From positions 248,001 through 312,000 of the forward strand of contig NW_025954978.1 of the NCBI RefSeq assembly GCF_022376445.1: a stretch of 64,000 nucleotides of DNA, given 5' to 3'. The stretch comes from Fomitopsis serialis. Its lineage: Eukaryota; Basidiomycota; Agaricomycetes; Polyporales; Fomitopsidaceae. Position 1 is the stretch's first letter. Every line of letters starts with the position of its first letter. Below, in pieces: positions 21,919-33,983 of the stretch. The position numbers and the translations under genes were made by a program. The notes below the pieces were generated by a model. It did not search any database. It worked only from the letters and a program-made list of their open reading frames with translations, and was not told the origin of the DNA.

Positions 21919-22717
21919 ATGTCGCAGACGTACACGGCATTCTTCTATGGCACACTCCTCCACCCAGCCATCCTTCGACGTGTTATCGGACATGAAGGAC
22001 AGAAGTTGGAGATATGTCCTGCTTTGCTACTGGTGAGCAGCTGCTGCAGATACATCTGCGAGACGTACTTGACTCGAGGATGCAGGACTATACCCGTCAC
22101 CGTATCAAGGTGTGCGCCCGCACCGCTACGCTGCTACCCGGCCGGTGACTGATGTGTCCGCGCACATAGCGCGCAGACTATCCTGCCGTACTGCCTTACA
22201 GCAGGTCCCGAGAACTCTACGAACATGACTTGGCCCCGGAGGAGCGCGTAGTCCGTGGTACGCTCGTCAAGGGCCTCGAGGAAGCCGACATTGGGCTATT
22301 GGACACGTTCGAAGGCGACGTACGTCCGACATGTTCCACCTTTCCCTTGCTCGTATCCTTAGACATTCCCAGGAGTATACGCGCGAGAATGTCTCCGCGT
22401 ACCCTATCGGCTCCTTCATTCCGCTCTCCTCGCCCGAAAGTTCAGCAGCAGCACCCCTCGGCACACCCCCGCCGCTCCCTCCGCTCGACACGCTCAACGC
22501 GCCCATCCCAGCGCAGACTTACATCTGGGCGCAATCCCTCTTAGATCTCTCCCCCACAATATGGGAGTACGCCGACTTCGTGCGAGACAGTGCGCACAAG
22601 TGGGTCGGCGCAGCGGCGGAGGCCAACGCGGATTACGTGGAGGTTGACCGCCGCAGGGCAATGAATGGGAACATCGCGGGAGTGGAGGTGACAAGCATCG
22701 TGGCAGAGAAGGATTGA
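21919..22717 (+). CDS. AIG2-like gamma-glutamylcyclotransferase family protein
   Basis: The family cyclises gamma-glutamyl compounds to 5-oxoproline. Members share a small barrel with a YGTL nucleotide-like loop and an acidic catalytic residue. Here AFFYGTLLHPAILRRVIG is near the N-terminus, GTLVKGLEEADIGLLDTFEG supplies the second conserved block, and the C-terminus contains IWEYADFVRDSAHKWVG. Four exons (21919-22032, 22086-22109, 22170-22319 and 22373-22717) give 210 residues in frame, and intron sizes are 53, 60 and 53 bp. The Glu/Asp of LLDTFEGD is in the expected place for catalysis. The substrate is unknown; the plant AIG2 and animal GGACT branches differ. A Ser/Pro-rich insert around residue 110-130 is longer than in the animal proteins I know. 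Confidence 0.85.
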
Positions 22718-23306
22718 GTGCAGTTCGCAGGGCGCCTGAGCAGTCTCCCGCTTTCCTGGGTCAATATCAATTTTTGAACAACTTGCTAACCTGCACATAC
22801 ATCTGCGTCTTCTATGCCTCGTCCTACGCACATGCGTGCAGCTTGATGTGGCAGTGAAGTGTAGACACCGCGCGAAACTGAGCATTACACCATCCTCATA
22901 CAATGAAAACGGTGTATTGCTCAGTCTCAGCGTAGGATCCCAGTCGAACCTTTGAGCACGAGATCAGGAGGGAGGCACATCCTTGCACTGCGACCCAGTG
23001 TATTTATTGTTTTGCTGCTTGGAAACTGCAGCATCCGAGTCAAAATCTGCTGCTGAACGATTCTGTCAGATACTCGAACTTGATGTGCTTGCTGATGTGA
23101 TTGCTTTACTTATTCGAAATGGATCTCAGTACAGTGTTTTACTTAAATGGGTACAGGAGTCTTACCCGGTATCCCCGTGAGCCTATAGGGACATCCGAGA
23201 AGCTGACCACCACAACAAACATACTTACGTGACATGTAACGACACGCATATCCGTCTGTGCTGACCTTGCGTCTTCCTGTATTGTCGCAGTGTCGGATAG
23301 CGCTCC
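22718..23306. other. Intergenic region, no gene recognised
   Basis: I see no coding, RNA or repeat signal. The 3' part is the presumed promoter of the GMC oxidoreductase gene. Confidence 0.5.
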
Positions 23307-25428
23307 ATGTGGCCTTTCAAATCTAGTTATCCGGTGAAAGCCCTCGCTGAATTGAAGTCGCACTACGACTTCATCGTCGTTGGGGGTAAGTGGACACGCG
23401 CTTCCTCCAAGCTAATAGTCGCTCAAGTAATCCCACCACAGGCGGTACAGGCGGATGTCTCCTCGCGCGAAGACTCAGTGAGGACCCACGATTTTCAGTG
23501 CTGCTCGTGGAGCGGGGCGACGCCTCCAACTCGTACGTGCCATCTTGAGTCTCGTATCACAGTGCCGCCGCTCACCTCCACGACGCCCACAGGTTCCTCG
23601 ACACCACGCCCCTTCTGTCAATGCACCACCTCTCCACCGGGAAACACAGCACAGTCTTCGACAGTGTTCCAGACTCGAGACTCGGGCGTTCCTGGACCCT
23701 CATTACAGGCCTTGGTCTAGGCGGCACTTCGCGCATCAACGCCAACATCTACACGTGCGGCGTCCCCGCTCAGTATAATGCCTGGCATGCGCAGGGCCGG
23801 GATGGCTGGTCTTACGATGAGATGAAGCCGTATTTCATGAGGTCGCAGAACTGGACCGGGCCGGTGCCTCAGGAGGACCATGGCGTAGATGGTACTATCA
23901 TTCCACTGGCGCTAATGAGAATGCTGATGGGCTCTGCAGGTCCCCTGGATGTACGATCATTCGAAGCATACACGCATGGATGTTCGCTGAGGTGCGAAGT
24001 ATACTTGGCCCACCCATCTTCGTAAGTTGACGTTGTCGCTCAAGGGCTGCAGAGGCGGCAAGGAAGATCGGATTCAGGCAGACCGTCGACGTGAATTCAC
24101 CCTTCGAGCCCAGCACGGGCGTTAACAAGGTGCAGTACACGCTCGACGCAAGCGGCCGACGACACTCGTCCTTCCGCGCATTCCTGCCGGCGGACGTCGT
24201 CGCGAACCGACCGAACCTCCATGTCTGCTGCGGCGTCATCGCTACGAAGCTAGAAATTTCAAATGGCAACGACAATACCCTCAGCGCAGAGGCAGTGGAG
24301 TTGCAGAGATTTTCCGGGGGTAGTGCTAAGCGTGTCATTACCGCTCGGAGAGAGATTGTACTCTGTTGTGGCGCGTTGCGCACACCCCAGTTGCTTTTGT
24401 TAAGGTTCGTCGCAGCAATATGTACTGTGTCCAGATTGCGGAATGCTGAGACGTACCAGTGGTGTAGGTCCGCAGGAGCATCTACGCGAAGTCGGCATTC
24501 CAGTGGTCAAGCATGCCCCCGGAGTCGGAAACCACTTGGTGCGTGCTGTCTGAACGCGACCGAATCTACACTCGCTAATTGATTCCCACATTGGCAGCAA
24601 GATCACATTCTCGTGCAGTCGTCTTTCAACTGCCCGATGGCAGATTCACTCTACTCCGTATTCCGACAGCCACTCACCCTTCTGCGGGAGCTCTACAACT
24701 ATCTCCGACACGGCACCGGCGCACTTCAGTGTTTCATGGTCGAGACAGAGATCTTCAGTCTCTCGAGTGTAATTTCCGCCGACGGCACGCCCACTGCGCT
24801 GTCTGCAGAGCAGCAGGATCCATACAGCCCTGACAATGTGCCCGACATCTGTGTAATGATAGTGAGTGACGCGTCAATGGCCTGTAAGTTGTATGCTCAC
24901 CCACTTCAGTCTACCGTCGGTGATCCCAGGAGACCAGGCACGGACCACTTGAAGGGCACCATGGGCATCGACGCCGGACTCATGCTTGCGAAGTCGACGG
25001 GTCACCTCCGCCTACGCTCTCGCGACCCACGAGCACAACCCATCTGCGACATGCGGTACGCGACATCCCCAGACGACCGCAAGGCTCTGCGCGCGGCCCT
25101 CCGCGTCACTGCGGCCATGGCTGAGCAGCTGCGTGTGGACGGCTACCCGCTGGAGGCCGTGCACGCCCCAGACACAACGAGCGACGTCGCGCTGGACGAG
25201 TACATCGACGAGAACGTGGAGACGATGTACCATTACTCGAGCACGTGTAGGATGGCCCCGGAGGAGGACGAGTGTCCTGGGGTCATTGATGACAAGCTCC
25301 GCGTCCATGGCATTCGGAAGCTGCGAATAGCGGACGCGAGCGTGTTCCCGAACTGTCCTGCTGCTCATCCGCAGGCTGTCGTGTATGCATTTGCTGGGAA
25401 GTGTGCTGATCTCATGCTCAGATCATGA
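23307..25428 (+). CDS. GMC-family FAD oxidoreductase
   Basis: Glucose-methanol-choline oxidoreductases oxidise alcohols or sugars with FAD; fungal members include aryl-alcohol and methanol oxidases. Exon 1 ends at 23385 within the FAD-binding loop, which continues after a 56 bp intron as GTGGCLLARRLSEDP and LLVERGDASNS. Then come GLGLGGTSRINANIYTCG (signature 1) and CCGALRTPQLLLL followed across an intron by SGVGPQEHLREVG (signature 2). Near the end are MYHYSSTCRMAPEED and NCPAAHPQAVVYAFAGK, where the His is in the position of the catalytic base. The whole appears in frame with at least six introns. I see no signal peptide, so it is probably intracellular, unlike secreted aryl-alcohol oxidases. 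A short stretch around 24860-24910 may be an extra intron. The substrate is not predictable. Confidence 0.9.
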
Positions 25429-25743
25429 TGGTATTCTGTCATGACGCCAACTGGGTGTACGACTCGGAAGCCAGGTCATCCCGTCGGCCATGAGGAATCC
25501 TGTCTCACTCTTCGCCGTTCAAGGAACAGATCTTGGAACGCATGCCTGCTAGACGCAGAGTACTCGTATTCTGGTGTCTGTCAGCTATCATTGAACGTTG
25601 AACGTTCATACACCACAACGCGCGGTGAGGTGGACTCGCGGACGTAAATCGCTTCAATGTGGAAGGGTATCCTTGTCGCGAGAGTCAATTTGTTATAACT
25701 CGTACACCTACATTTACATGCTTAGCTTCGTCGAGTGCGCAGC
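25429..25743. other. Convergent 3' region, no gene recognised
   Basis: This gap lies between the stop codons of two convergent genes. It contains only likely 3' untranslated sequence. Confidence 0.6.
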
Positions 25744-27704
25744 CTAGCGCGTGTCTATGCCCTGTGGAAACTCGCCTCCTTTCTCTACGATCTCCGTGAT
25801 TTCTCCGCATATAGCCTTGAATGCCTTGCCAACATACTCGAAATCAGAAATCTGCATGATCATAGTAAGTCAGTCGCGGTAGCAGTCTCAACTTGGGTAG
25901 CATAGAACGAACATCGTTCCAAACCTGGGCGCTGCAGCGCGTCCACCAGGCGCCTGCATGTACGAAGAATCCCGCGGAGACGTTCCAGTCGAGGAGGAGC
26001 TTCTTGGTGACGTCCCTGAGGATGTTCTCGCGTGCCTGTGGTGTGTAGAACTCGCTGTTTGCAGATTCTGTCGGCAGCGGGAGTTGCACGTTGGTCTGAG
26101 ACAGCTCTGTTAGCAAGACGGTGACGCATGGCTGCGTAAGTGCTGACCATGTTGAGCGTGAACTCTCCTGTTTCGTCTAGAACCTTGGTCCCTAGGTATT
26201 CTGCCAGCCTCTTACCTCCATCCAGGGCTAGCTGATGACAGTACGCATTGATGACGGCTTCGCCACCTAGCCACTGGCGGAAATCAATCGCTACAATGTC
26301 GAAATCGCGTCAGTATAACGGATATATAAGGACGAGTCAGTCATACCTCCACCTATGCTCAGGTATGGAATCTGGTCAGCCGTTCCAGTCCCTGAAGTGC
26401 CCACCTGTAAGCCCTTTTCACGTCTGGCTGCGCCGCTTACACCTACATTCATGCTGAAGGACGAAGTTCGTCTCGTCAGCCGGTGGTGGCTTTGAATCGT
26501 TAGGAGACAAGTATGCATGTGATGTCGGGATCGACGACTTGATGATATACTGGTTCCTGGGAGTGTGTCAATTCGGTGTAGACAGGTATCACTAATTGAA
26601 ACGCCCCTGACCTCTTTGGAACGTACAAGAGCGCACAACCGCGCTTGGCGTAGAACCACTTGTGGCAATTCGAGATGAAGAAGTCTGGCTTCGCGGCGCT
26701 CAGGTTGATGTCCAGCTGCGAACAACAGCCCGCATCAGCGAGATGCGCATTTGAACAAAGTTGTGAAATGAGACGGGCATACACACCTCCTGCCCAATGC
26801 TGTGAGCGCCGTCGATGACACTCCATACGCCCTCTTCCTTACAGATTTGCGCAAGTTCCTTCCAGGGGAGCGCCATACCCGGGTTGGAGATGATCGAGTC
26901 GATCACTGCGACGATCTTGTTGCCCTTCCTGTTCTGGGCGCCCGTCGCATCCGGCGGGGTATCACTGTAGTCCACGTTTGGGTCTGCACCCTTGACCTCC
27001 TTGATCTTGACGCGGAAGTCATCTAGGATCTGTGCGCGCGTCATGGGGAACGTCAGGACGGTTTTCACGGGTGTAGGCCGAGGAGGCGCGGAGCGGTCGC
27101 TGAGAGAGCGGATGGTGCGCGAGACGGCGTTGTACGTAGTCGTTGCTGTGGACGCAGAATTTAGCCAGCTACCGTCAATGAAAGGTAGCGTGCAGACCTT
27201 CGATTATGACGTCGCCCTCTTTCCATTCGAAGTTCCTGAGGACGGTGTTGATGCCATGGGTCGCGTTCGGTACGAGCACGATCTCATCTAGTTCGGCGTT
27301 GACTACATCAGCTACGCGTTTCCTGCGGGCAAAGTCTCAATGTCACGCATCGTTGTCCAGTCATTGTGAGTACAGACCTGACTTCTTGCTGCATGCCCAT
27401 ATAGGTGATGCGGTGGAACTTGTCGGGTTCCGTTCCGCGAGAAGGGTTAGCTCCTGGCACTTGAGGAGCACAGGCAGCGGCAGAGACCCGTATGATCCTG
27501 CACAGAGTATGAGAGGTAATTTGAGGATATACGGTCGGATAATCTGATTGCATGAGTGCTAACCATGGTTCATGTTCACAAATCCAGGATCAAACGCCCA
27601 GAACGGGCGAAGAGCGTGACCAAAAGGAGGAGGCTTCCTGCCAGCATCATATGTGTACTGCTTGTGTCGTCGGGGCTGGGATCAACGGTATCAATGGCAG
27701 TCAT
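25744..27704 (-). CDS. Class V aminotransferase/lyase, Egt2- or isopenicillin N epimerase-like
   Basis: This PLP enzyme belongs to the fungal group that includes the hercynylcysteine sulfoxide lyase Egt2 (ergothioneine synthesis) and isopenicillin N epimerase-like proteins. From the N-terminus the sequence shows FGHALRPFWAFDPGFVNMNH, GSYGSLPLPVLLKC, VLVPNATHGINTVLRNFEW, TFPMTRAQI, VAVIDSIISNPG, WSVIDGAHSIGQE and the PLP-lysine motif FFISNCHKWFYAKRG. A conserved WTGTADQIPYLSIG spans an intron. The last exon ends EKGGEFPQGIDTR at 25744. About nine exons join with normal small introns. The proposed start at 27704 (MTAIDTVDPSPDD) needs a 1-bp correction near 27630 to enter the AGRKPPPFGHAL frame. 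Whether it acts on hercynylcysteine sulfoxide cannot be decided without a tree. Confidence 0.82.
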
Positions 27705-28016
27705 CTCTCCTCAGAATCGAGAGGCACAAGAAGAGCAGAGAACGTGAAGGCCGCGGTAGACGAGGACAGACGCAGCTATATACGACGGCGGCACTACGAA
27801 CGTTGACTCGGGACGCCCTCCAGCGACTGACTCGAGCCAGGAACGTTCAGAACTGGTTGGTCTTGGCCCCGACTCTTGGGTTGGTCAATGTTACGCAGTC
27901 ACCAGTGTGGCCGGGCCGAGAATTAGCACTCACTTGCCTTATCAGGACAAAGGCCCTACCGCGAGTGAATGCAAAGAGACGAAAGCTCAAAGGGGGGCAG
28001 TTATCACATTATCCCG
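27705..28016. other. Short intergenic region, no gene recognised
   Basis: It lies between the 5' end of the class V enzyme gene and the 3' end of CTU2, both on the minus strand. No coding or repeat signal is visible. Confidence 0.5.
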
Positions 28017-29803
28017 CTATGTATCGTCCTCCAACAAGAAATCCTGCACAGCTTCCTTCATCTGCTGCTCGCTCAACCTTGCCGGCCGATGCATGCCCGA
28101 GTCGACCCACACAGGCAGTGGTACGCAGCGTACGCTAGACTGCTCCGACGCCGGAAGCCCTAGCGAAGGCGCAGGTCGACTACTGCGACTGGTCATTGTT
28201 GTGTGGCATGCGTAGCATAGGTGCGGATTCAGAGACGTAGAGGCCGGAGGCGGTTCATCCTGTGATTTGTCGCGGGAGCGTATGGATATACGCGACTTCC
28301 ATTCCTGCACACCTCGCTGTACAGGCCTACACAGGGCGCGTTAAGGACAGACAAAGTAGTATTCAGAATCACATACCGTGCACACAGGACACACAGTCCC
28401 GCAGACTCGCCCTTCGGCTCTACCTTCGTACACGTCCTGACGATGGTCGACACTGTTGACGGGTAGTCCTTCTCCAGACCGGTGATGAACTCTGCATATG
28501 TCAGTCTATGTGCATCGCTACAACAGTTCCAAACGCACCTCTCGTCAACGTTCCGATGTCTTGCTTAGCTCCTGACCATGGCCAGCGCTCCTTCCCGACG
28601 ATAACCAGATCCCTCCACCTAGCCCACAGCGCGCACTCCTTGCGCCCGACGTCTCGTAGCGGCCTGACCACCCTGACATATCGCTTCCGGCCCCCGTCTC
28701 TCGTCTCATTACTCGCATCGTGCGATGGTTGTCCGTGATCACCTTCGGACCATTCCTGCTGCATCTCTTCCTTCAGAGTATGCCCCCTGCCCTGCGACAC
28801 GCCGGATATCAGGGAGACGGCGAGGCTGGTGAGAGACGTCCCAAGGACCAAGTGAGAAGACTCGGTCCGCAGTGCGGTGTGTAGTAGGAGAAGCCGAACG
28901 AGCGTCTCGACGGTAGACGGCACAGCGGTCGCGGTTGGTAGGGCCGCGAGATATGATTGGAGGGACCGCAACGGCGTGGCGGAGGACGCGAGGGTCGATA
29001 GCCGTAGCTCTGCGGACTGTCAGAGATCACGGAGGCCGCTCGCCCGCATGAATCACTCACCCTCGCTGCTCATGTCCACGGCAAGGTTGGACGCATCGCG
29101 CGACGCGTGCACTGCCTCCACCAGCTCGCGTCGAACGCATCTTGCACGCGCAATGGACGAAGTCGACGCCTCGTACTTCGCCACGAACCGCTCGATATCG
29201 GCCGTCTTGTCTCGCATCTACTTTGAGAATATCAGCTGCAGTCCCCGGTAGTGACGACGTGCTCACTCCGGGAAACGCGTCGCAAATCTCCACGTAGCAC
29301 ACCGCACCCTCTTCCAGACTCTTCGTGTCGAGGATGATGCTTGCCTCCGTCCGAGGGCATCGTAGACTGATCCATGCTCACATAGCAGCGGTGACGAGGT
29401 CGAGGAGGACAGTCGCGCCGAGTCCCCCGGAGAAGCCGACCAGGAGGTTCCCGTCCGGTCGCAGAGCTGTGCGGCGGGGGCCGTCTGGTGTGGGGTTTAC
29501 AGACGGCTCCAAGCCTCTTCTGAACTTGTGGATGATGAGGGGAAAGAAGCAATCCCTGCGAGACGAGGGAGTCAGGCGACCAAGTCGGATGCACAGATGT
29601 GAGAGGCGCACTTGCAGTACACGGCATGACGGATCACGATGTTTCCTTGCGCTTCTTTGCATCGTACACAGTATTTCGTCTTGTCGTACTTTGGCGACCT
29701 GCGGGAAGGAGTCGACTCAGTTTTCTCCTGTCGATCGATGCAAAGTCAACGGCGTACGAGGCATGAGGGTATCACCCTCCACAGCCGGGGTTTCACAAGA
29801 CAT
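28017..29803 (-). CDS. CTU2: Cytoplasmic tRNA 2-thiolation protein 2 (CTU2/Ncs2)
   Basis: CTU2 pairs with CTU1/Ncs6 to add the 2-thio group to wobble uridine (mcm5s2U) in Lys, Gln and Glu tRNAs in the cytosol. The N-terminus MSCETPAVEGDTLMPR is followed by KYCVRCKEAQG, VIRHAVYCKDCFF (joined over an intron), HKFRRGLEP and ALRPDGNLLVGFSGGLGATV, the family's degenerate PP-loop. Further on are LRSLQSYLAALPT, RTCTKVEPKGESAGLCVLC and the C-terminal LCYACHTTMTSRS. This order and these Cys motifs are diagnostic. The stop is at 28017. The join between MPR and the KYDKTKYCVRC frame does not close with a canonical intron and seems to need 1 bp. The start at 29803 was chosen because MSC... followed by MPR is typical of the family. 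Confidence 0.88.
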
Positions 29804-31146
29804 AATCTTCGCAGTCCAGTCCTGCCTCTGTTATGTGATTTTCGAGCACGGCCAAGAATCGAGTTGGTGGCAAAAGTCGTAGCTTGGTGAGGGCTCGTCG
29901 GCGACCTGCAAGACGCGCTCACGTGACACGTGCCGGGTTGTGCACGGCGCAGAGCGGCAGCACGCCGCGGCTGCCGTCAAACTTCAAGACTTTCTTCGGA
30001 CTTCCGCTGCAAAGAGTTCTATGGGTAATCTGGCGGGATCCGTTCAGGTTTTACGTTCAACCTTTGATATGCTGCGACATGATACTACGTCGATATTACT
30101 CGGCTAATCCGTCGAATCGCACTGGCAGCCTCAGCCAGTGGCAGGTTAGTATTCGAAGGTGAGTCCGGTGTCGACGTCCGAGTCGGACCTTCCGAGTCAT
30201 TGATGTTCAGATTCAACGAGGCAGTCGTTGAAACGGGGAGGATGCGCCAGGCTCTCCCGTCTTGAGCTCTCCCAAAGCAGAGTCAAGTTAGGGCAGTCCA
30301 CGAGCAACGCGGCAGCGACACGGACGCATACCAATGCCTACGGATCCTGCCAGTGGCGTCGCTAGTGGGCTGCTGTGAAGAGTAGGATCTGCCACCGCCA
30401 GTGGCACCAGTGGCTTAGCGCAGGCACTCAAGTACTCAAGGCCATAATGGAGTATCCTCACGTTATCAACTCACGAGATGCCGAGGGCAGACGTAGTACG
30501 ACACGTCTCAGTTCGGGACCCCGAGTAATAACAACTTGAAGTAAGCACTGTTCACAGCCACGCAAACCAAGTGTTAGAAGTTGCTTGGAAGCCACCGAAG
30601 GTTCCCATTCGCGTTGTGTATCGATACCTGGGTACGCTGAACTGGGAGCTGGCTAGCAGACAGGAGGTCATTGACCTCTGGAACCGAGCCGTACGCCACT
30701 CGTTGACTACTCTGAGGTCTGGCAGTGTACAAAGGAACAAGCACACTGAACGCAAGGCTCGAATATCATTCTCCGATGAGTCCTTGAGTCTCCATTGTCA
30801 TCCACACGCGCTACTAATCACTACAGATCGGGATCTCAGCACTTATCTTGCGCGCAGGCCCGCGTGGAGGGCATGTGACGGTGGCGAACAGACGCTTCTG
30901 TGTGAAGGTTGCGAGCGGGTTGCGAGCCTCGAGGCAGGGGCCCCGCCACTCTTCATGCTAAAGATGGCAGGAAGGCGCCTCTTGAGCTTGAGCTTGGATC
31001 TTGATGCTGGTGAAGGTGCAGTAATGTCAGCGCTACACGCTCTTTGTGATCATACAGGACGCCGCCTTCACTATGTCGCTACACGCGTATAAAAGAGTGT
31101 GCAAGGGCCGCTCGAGGATGTATTCCGTTTGCTCCCCTGGCCCGCC
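29804..31146. other. Intergenic region, no gene recognised
   Basis: A 173-residue open frame at 30571-31092 lacks recognisable motifs and runs into the TATA box of the next gene, so I do not call it. It may hold distal promoter elements of the C2H2 gene. Confidence 0.45.
31088..31095 (+). promoter_or_regulatory. TATA box of the C2H2 gene
   Basis: tataaaag lies 59 bp upstream of the ATG at 31147, matching the TATA consensus at a usual fungal distance. Confidence 0.6.
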
Positions 31147-32234
31147 ATGGACACCCTTCACGATTACTCCGACTGGATGCACTGGCCTGAAGATGTCCTC
31201 TCGGAGGCCGCCCCCATGTCACGGTATTCCACCGACTGGGATCTTTCTGCGCTGCATCCTGGCTTTCTCGCACCTCAAGGACGGCAGCGGAGCAATCATC
31301 ATCGCTGCTTCACCAGCAGCAACCAGAAGGCTATGACGTATCTCACTGGCCAGCGGAATTGATGGGCTGGGAGAAGCAGCCTTCTCTACTGTGCGCCGCT
31401 CCGCTACTTGCTCCTACCACGGCTTCACTTATACGCCTGCATGAAACCTAGTGATGCCTCCACGTTGCCAGATGGCAATGTGGGGGAAATCTTTGGTATG
31501 AACGGGGAACAGTCACGGTCTCCGGGGCCCAGTGCAGCTGGTTTCTCCCACCACTCTACTAGCACGCTCGCGCAGTCTGGACTTCGTACCCCTCCTGTAT
31601 CCCTTCCTTTGGATCTCGACATCCCTCCAAACCAAGAGGAATCCGTCGACGCACAACTCTCTAGCTCTTCCGGGAGTCTCCTGCGCCATCCTCGCCGACG
31701 GCGCAACCCTCGTCCAATCCCTACTCTCGTAGGCCGCGGGATACGGATTTCTTGCTGCACAAGTATCCCTCTACGTCAAATGTGTCGCCTGCCGTTTCGC
31801 ACCCCGCGCCACCTGCGCCCAATAGCGTCCTTCCGACGTTGGTATTGACGTCCTCGAGGCCGCGAAACGTTCAGTACGGACACTCTCGGGACGATATCGA
31901 CAGGATCCTGAGCGAGGCCACCGCTCCCACAACCGCGTGTCCGTATTGCGGAAAGCGCATCACCGGCGCTGGCCTCGAGCGTCACCTCCAGACCCACGCT
32001 GCAGGACAGAGACAGGACGAGATCTACTGTATTGGAGTTCCTCCCGAGTCGCAACCTTCGGACGGCGTTAAACGCCAGCAGTACCTTCATCCGATGACTG
32101 GTGAAATCTTTGTGGGCGGTTGCGGTACAGGATTCAGTCGACGAGACGCATACCTGCGCCATTTTCGGAAGGCGACCTGCTTGCCGGGAGCGGATGCTTG
32201 GCGAAGACGAATAGGTGGAGGCGAGCCTGACTAA
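31147..32234 (+). CDS. C2H2-type zinc-finger protein, frame broken
   Basis: The start MDTLHDYSDWMHWPEDVL follows a strong TATA box. A low-complexity region rich in Ser, Pro and Gln leads to two zinc-binding motifs near the C-terminus: CPYCGKRITGAGLERHLQTH, a regular C2H2 finger, and CGTGFSRRDAYLRHFRKATC, a variant C2HC finger. Such an arrangement suits a DNA-binding regulator in the nucleus, though protein binding is possible. The reading frame shifts three times: near 31290 (into EQSSSLLHQQQPEGYDVSHW), near 31435 (into SDASTLPDGNVGEIFG) and near 31740 (into LLHKYPSTSNVSP). No canonical intron spans these points, so they are 1-bp breaks. The coding character continues in the new frame after each break, which favours recent decay or sequencing error. 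Confidence 0.65.
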
Positions 32235-32828
32235 GGAGATAATGAGTTACTATACGATGTGAGCACGTTCTCTTCCCTGCTCTCATAGCTTAGCGCTGAC
32301 GTGATGAAGATGTTCCAGATACTCGCTGTGACCTAGATGGCTTCAGTCGCATTTCGAACTTTCGCGTTTAGTCACAGTGGAGCCCGCTGCTCGATGGACG
32401 CTCGATCTAGAGAAGATATTTCACGAACGTTGAAACTGGATTGGACGGACGCATTTGAAGCATACAGACAACTAGCTAGCAGGTCACTGTTGACTGTTCT
32501 CCCAAAAACGAAGCAATCACTTCGCCAACTTGAAAGTGCACCAGGTGACCGTGGTCAGATCACGTTCTGTGACGCAACGCGTCGAATGTCACGCCAGAGC
32601 GCGTGATGGGGTCGTGGGCCGCGCGATTGGTTGTTCTCAGACCTGCACGAGCTGCCCCTTCGCACCTTCAACTGGAGGGCTATAGCTTATACCCTGGGCG
32701 CTGTTCTCACATTATATCATACCTTCTGAATCGGCACAGGCGATATAAGGGAGACGTCAGCGAGAATGGGCCGCCCTTGCTCTCACCCTCGACCGTGAAC
32801 AGGTATTCGCCGCTGGAGCAGCGACGAT
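32235..32828. other. Intergenic region, presumed ThuA promoter
   Basis: No gene is recognised. A gatataag motif near 32741 lies about 90 bp before the ATG at 32829 and may be the core promoter. Confidence 0.45.
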
Positions 32829-33983
32829 ATGTCTCAACAGACCACAGCACGCATTCTCATCTACTCCGCGACGCGCGGGTACCGACACGACTCAATTCCT
32901 GCGTCGATTGAGGCTCTGAAAGCCAAAGCGTCGGTTATCAATGTTGAATACGATGCTACGGAAGATCAGTCGTGGTTCACCGACGATCGCCTCAAGCAAT
33001 ACGATGCGATCCTCTTCCTGAACAACTCAGGAGATGGTGTGTACTCACTTCTTCGACGATACAGACAATGTTGATATGGGTTCCTGTTGCAAGTACTCGA
33101 TGAACCTGGGAAGGCTGCATTCCAAAAGTTTCTGAACTCGGGAGGCAACTTCATCGGTGTTCACTGCGCTTCTGCTTGCTTCTACAACGATGAGTGGTTC
33201 CAGAAGGAGATAGGTCGGTGAACGTGTTCCGGGCATATACGCAACGCCTCCCTGAACTTTGACATGTGCCCACAGGCGCGCTCTTCGACTACCATCCGGA
33301 TATCTGTACCGCGGTACGTATGCCCTGCTTGGACGGCCCATGGAACTGAACACCGATCACCTGAGCACAGGTGTTCGACGTTGCGGGGCCTCCCCACCCA
33401 GCGACCAGCATGCTCCCAGCCAGATGGGAGCTTCATGACGAAGTGTATGCGCATGCGCGTGGTTGTTTTCCCCGCACTGATGCCATATGAACAGGTACAA
33501 TTTCACGTCGGACCCGCGCAAAGTGGGGGCGACGGTGATCCTTACAGCAGACGAGTCCACCTACTCGGGTGCGCATCTTAGCTGCAACTCGCGCGTTGAC
33601 CTAACATTGTCTGATTCCAGACACTGGTGAACGCAAGTATGACCACGGGAGTCCGCATCCAACCGGTATACGCAAACCCGCACCTCTGCACCAGTACGTG
33701 CATGCTGACCCATGCATCCACAGCGTGGTTCCAGGAGCGTGGTGCCGGTGTAGCGCCAGGCGGAATAGCAGGACGTAGCTTCTACACGAGTCTGGGGCAC
33801 TGCATCGAGACGTGGCAGGTTCGTCGCGGTCTTGCAATGCTCTGGCAACCATCCGCTGATTATCCTCTTTTTTAGGACGAGCTCTTCCTTGCACATGTGC
33901 TGGGCGGCATCCAGTGGGCTTTACAGTCTGGCACCACGAAGGCTTACAATCCCAACGCTCTGGTCGGGAACGCTGCGGCATGA
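32829..33983 (+). CDS. ThuA-like domain protein
   Basis: The ThuA fold (trehalose-utilisation, class I glutamine amidotransferase-like) is found in sugar-metabolism proteins whose exact reaction is often unknown. RILIYSATRGYRHDSIPASI opens the domain, AILFLNNSGD and FIGVHCASACFYNDEWF follow, then GALFDYHPDICTA, VFDVAGPPHPATSM, WELHDEVYNFTSDPRKVGA, VILTADESTYS and AWFQERG. The C-terminus has SFYTSLGHCIETWQDELFLA, typical of the family. Exons join in frame through at least seven small introns (for example 33037-33093). The gene ends with TGA at 33981-33983. There is no signal peptide, so it is probably cytosolic. All the family blocks I expect are present, and the gene looks intact. Confidence 0.88.

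Noticed and set aside
22935..22965. A tcgaacc motif as the B box of a tRNA gene
   Set aside because: No matching A box or foldable cloverleaf lies within tRNA distance.
30571..31092. 173-residue open frame upstream of the C2H2 gene
   Set aside because: It ends at the TATA box of that gene, shows no motif and has no evidence of splicing or start context.
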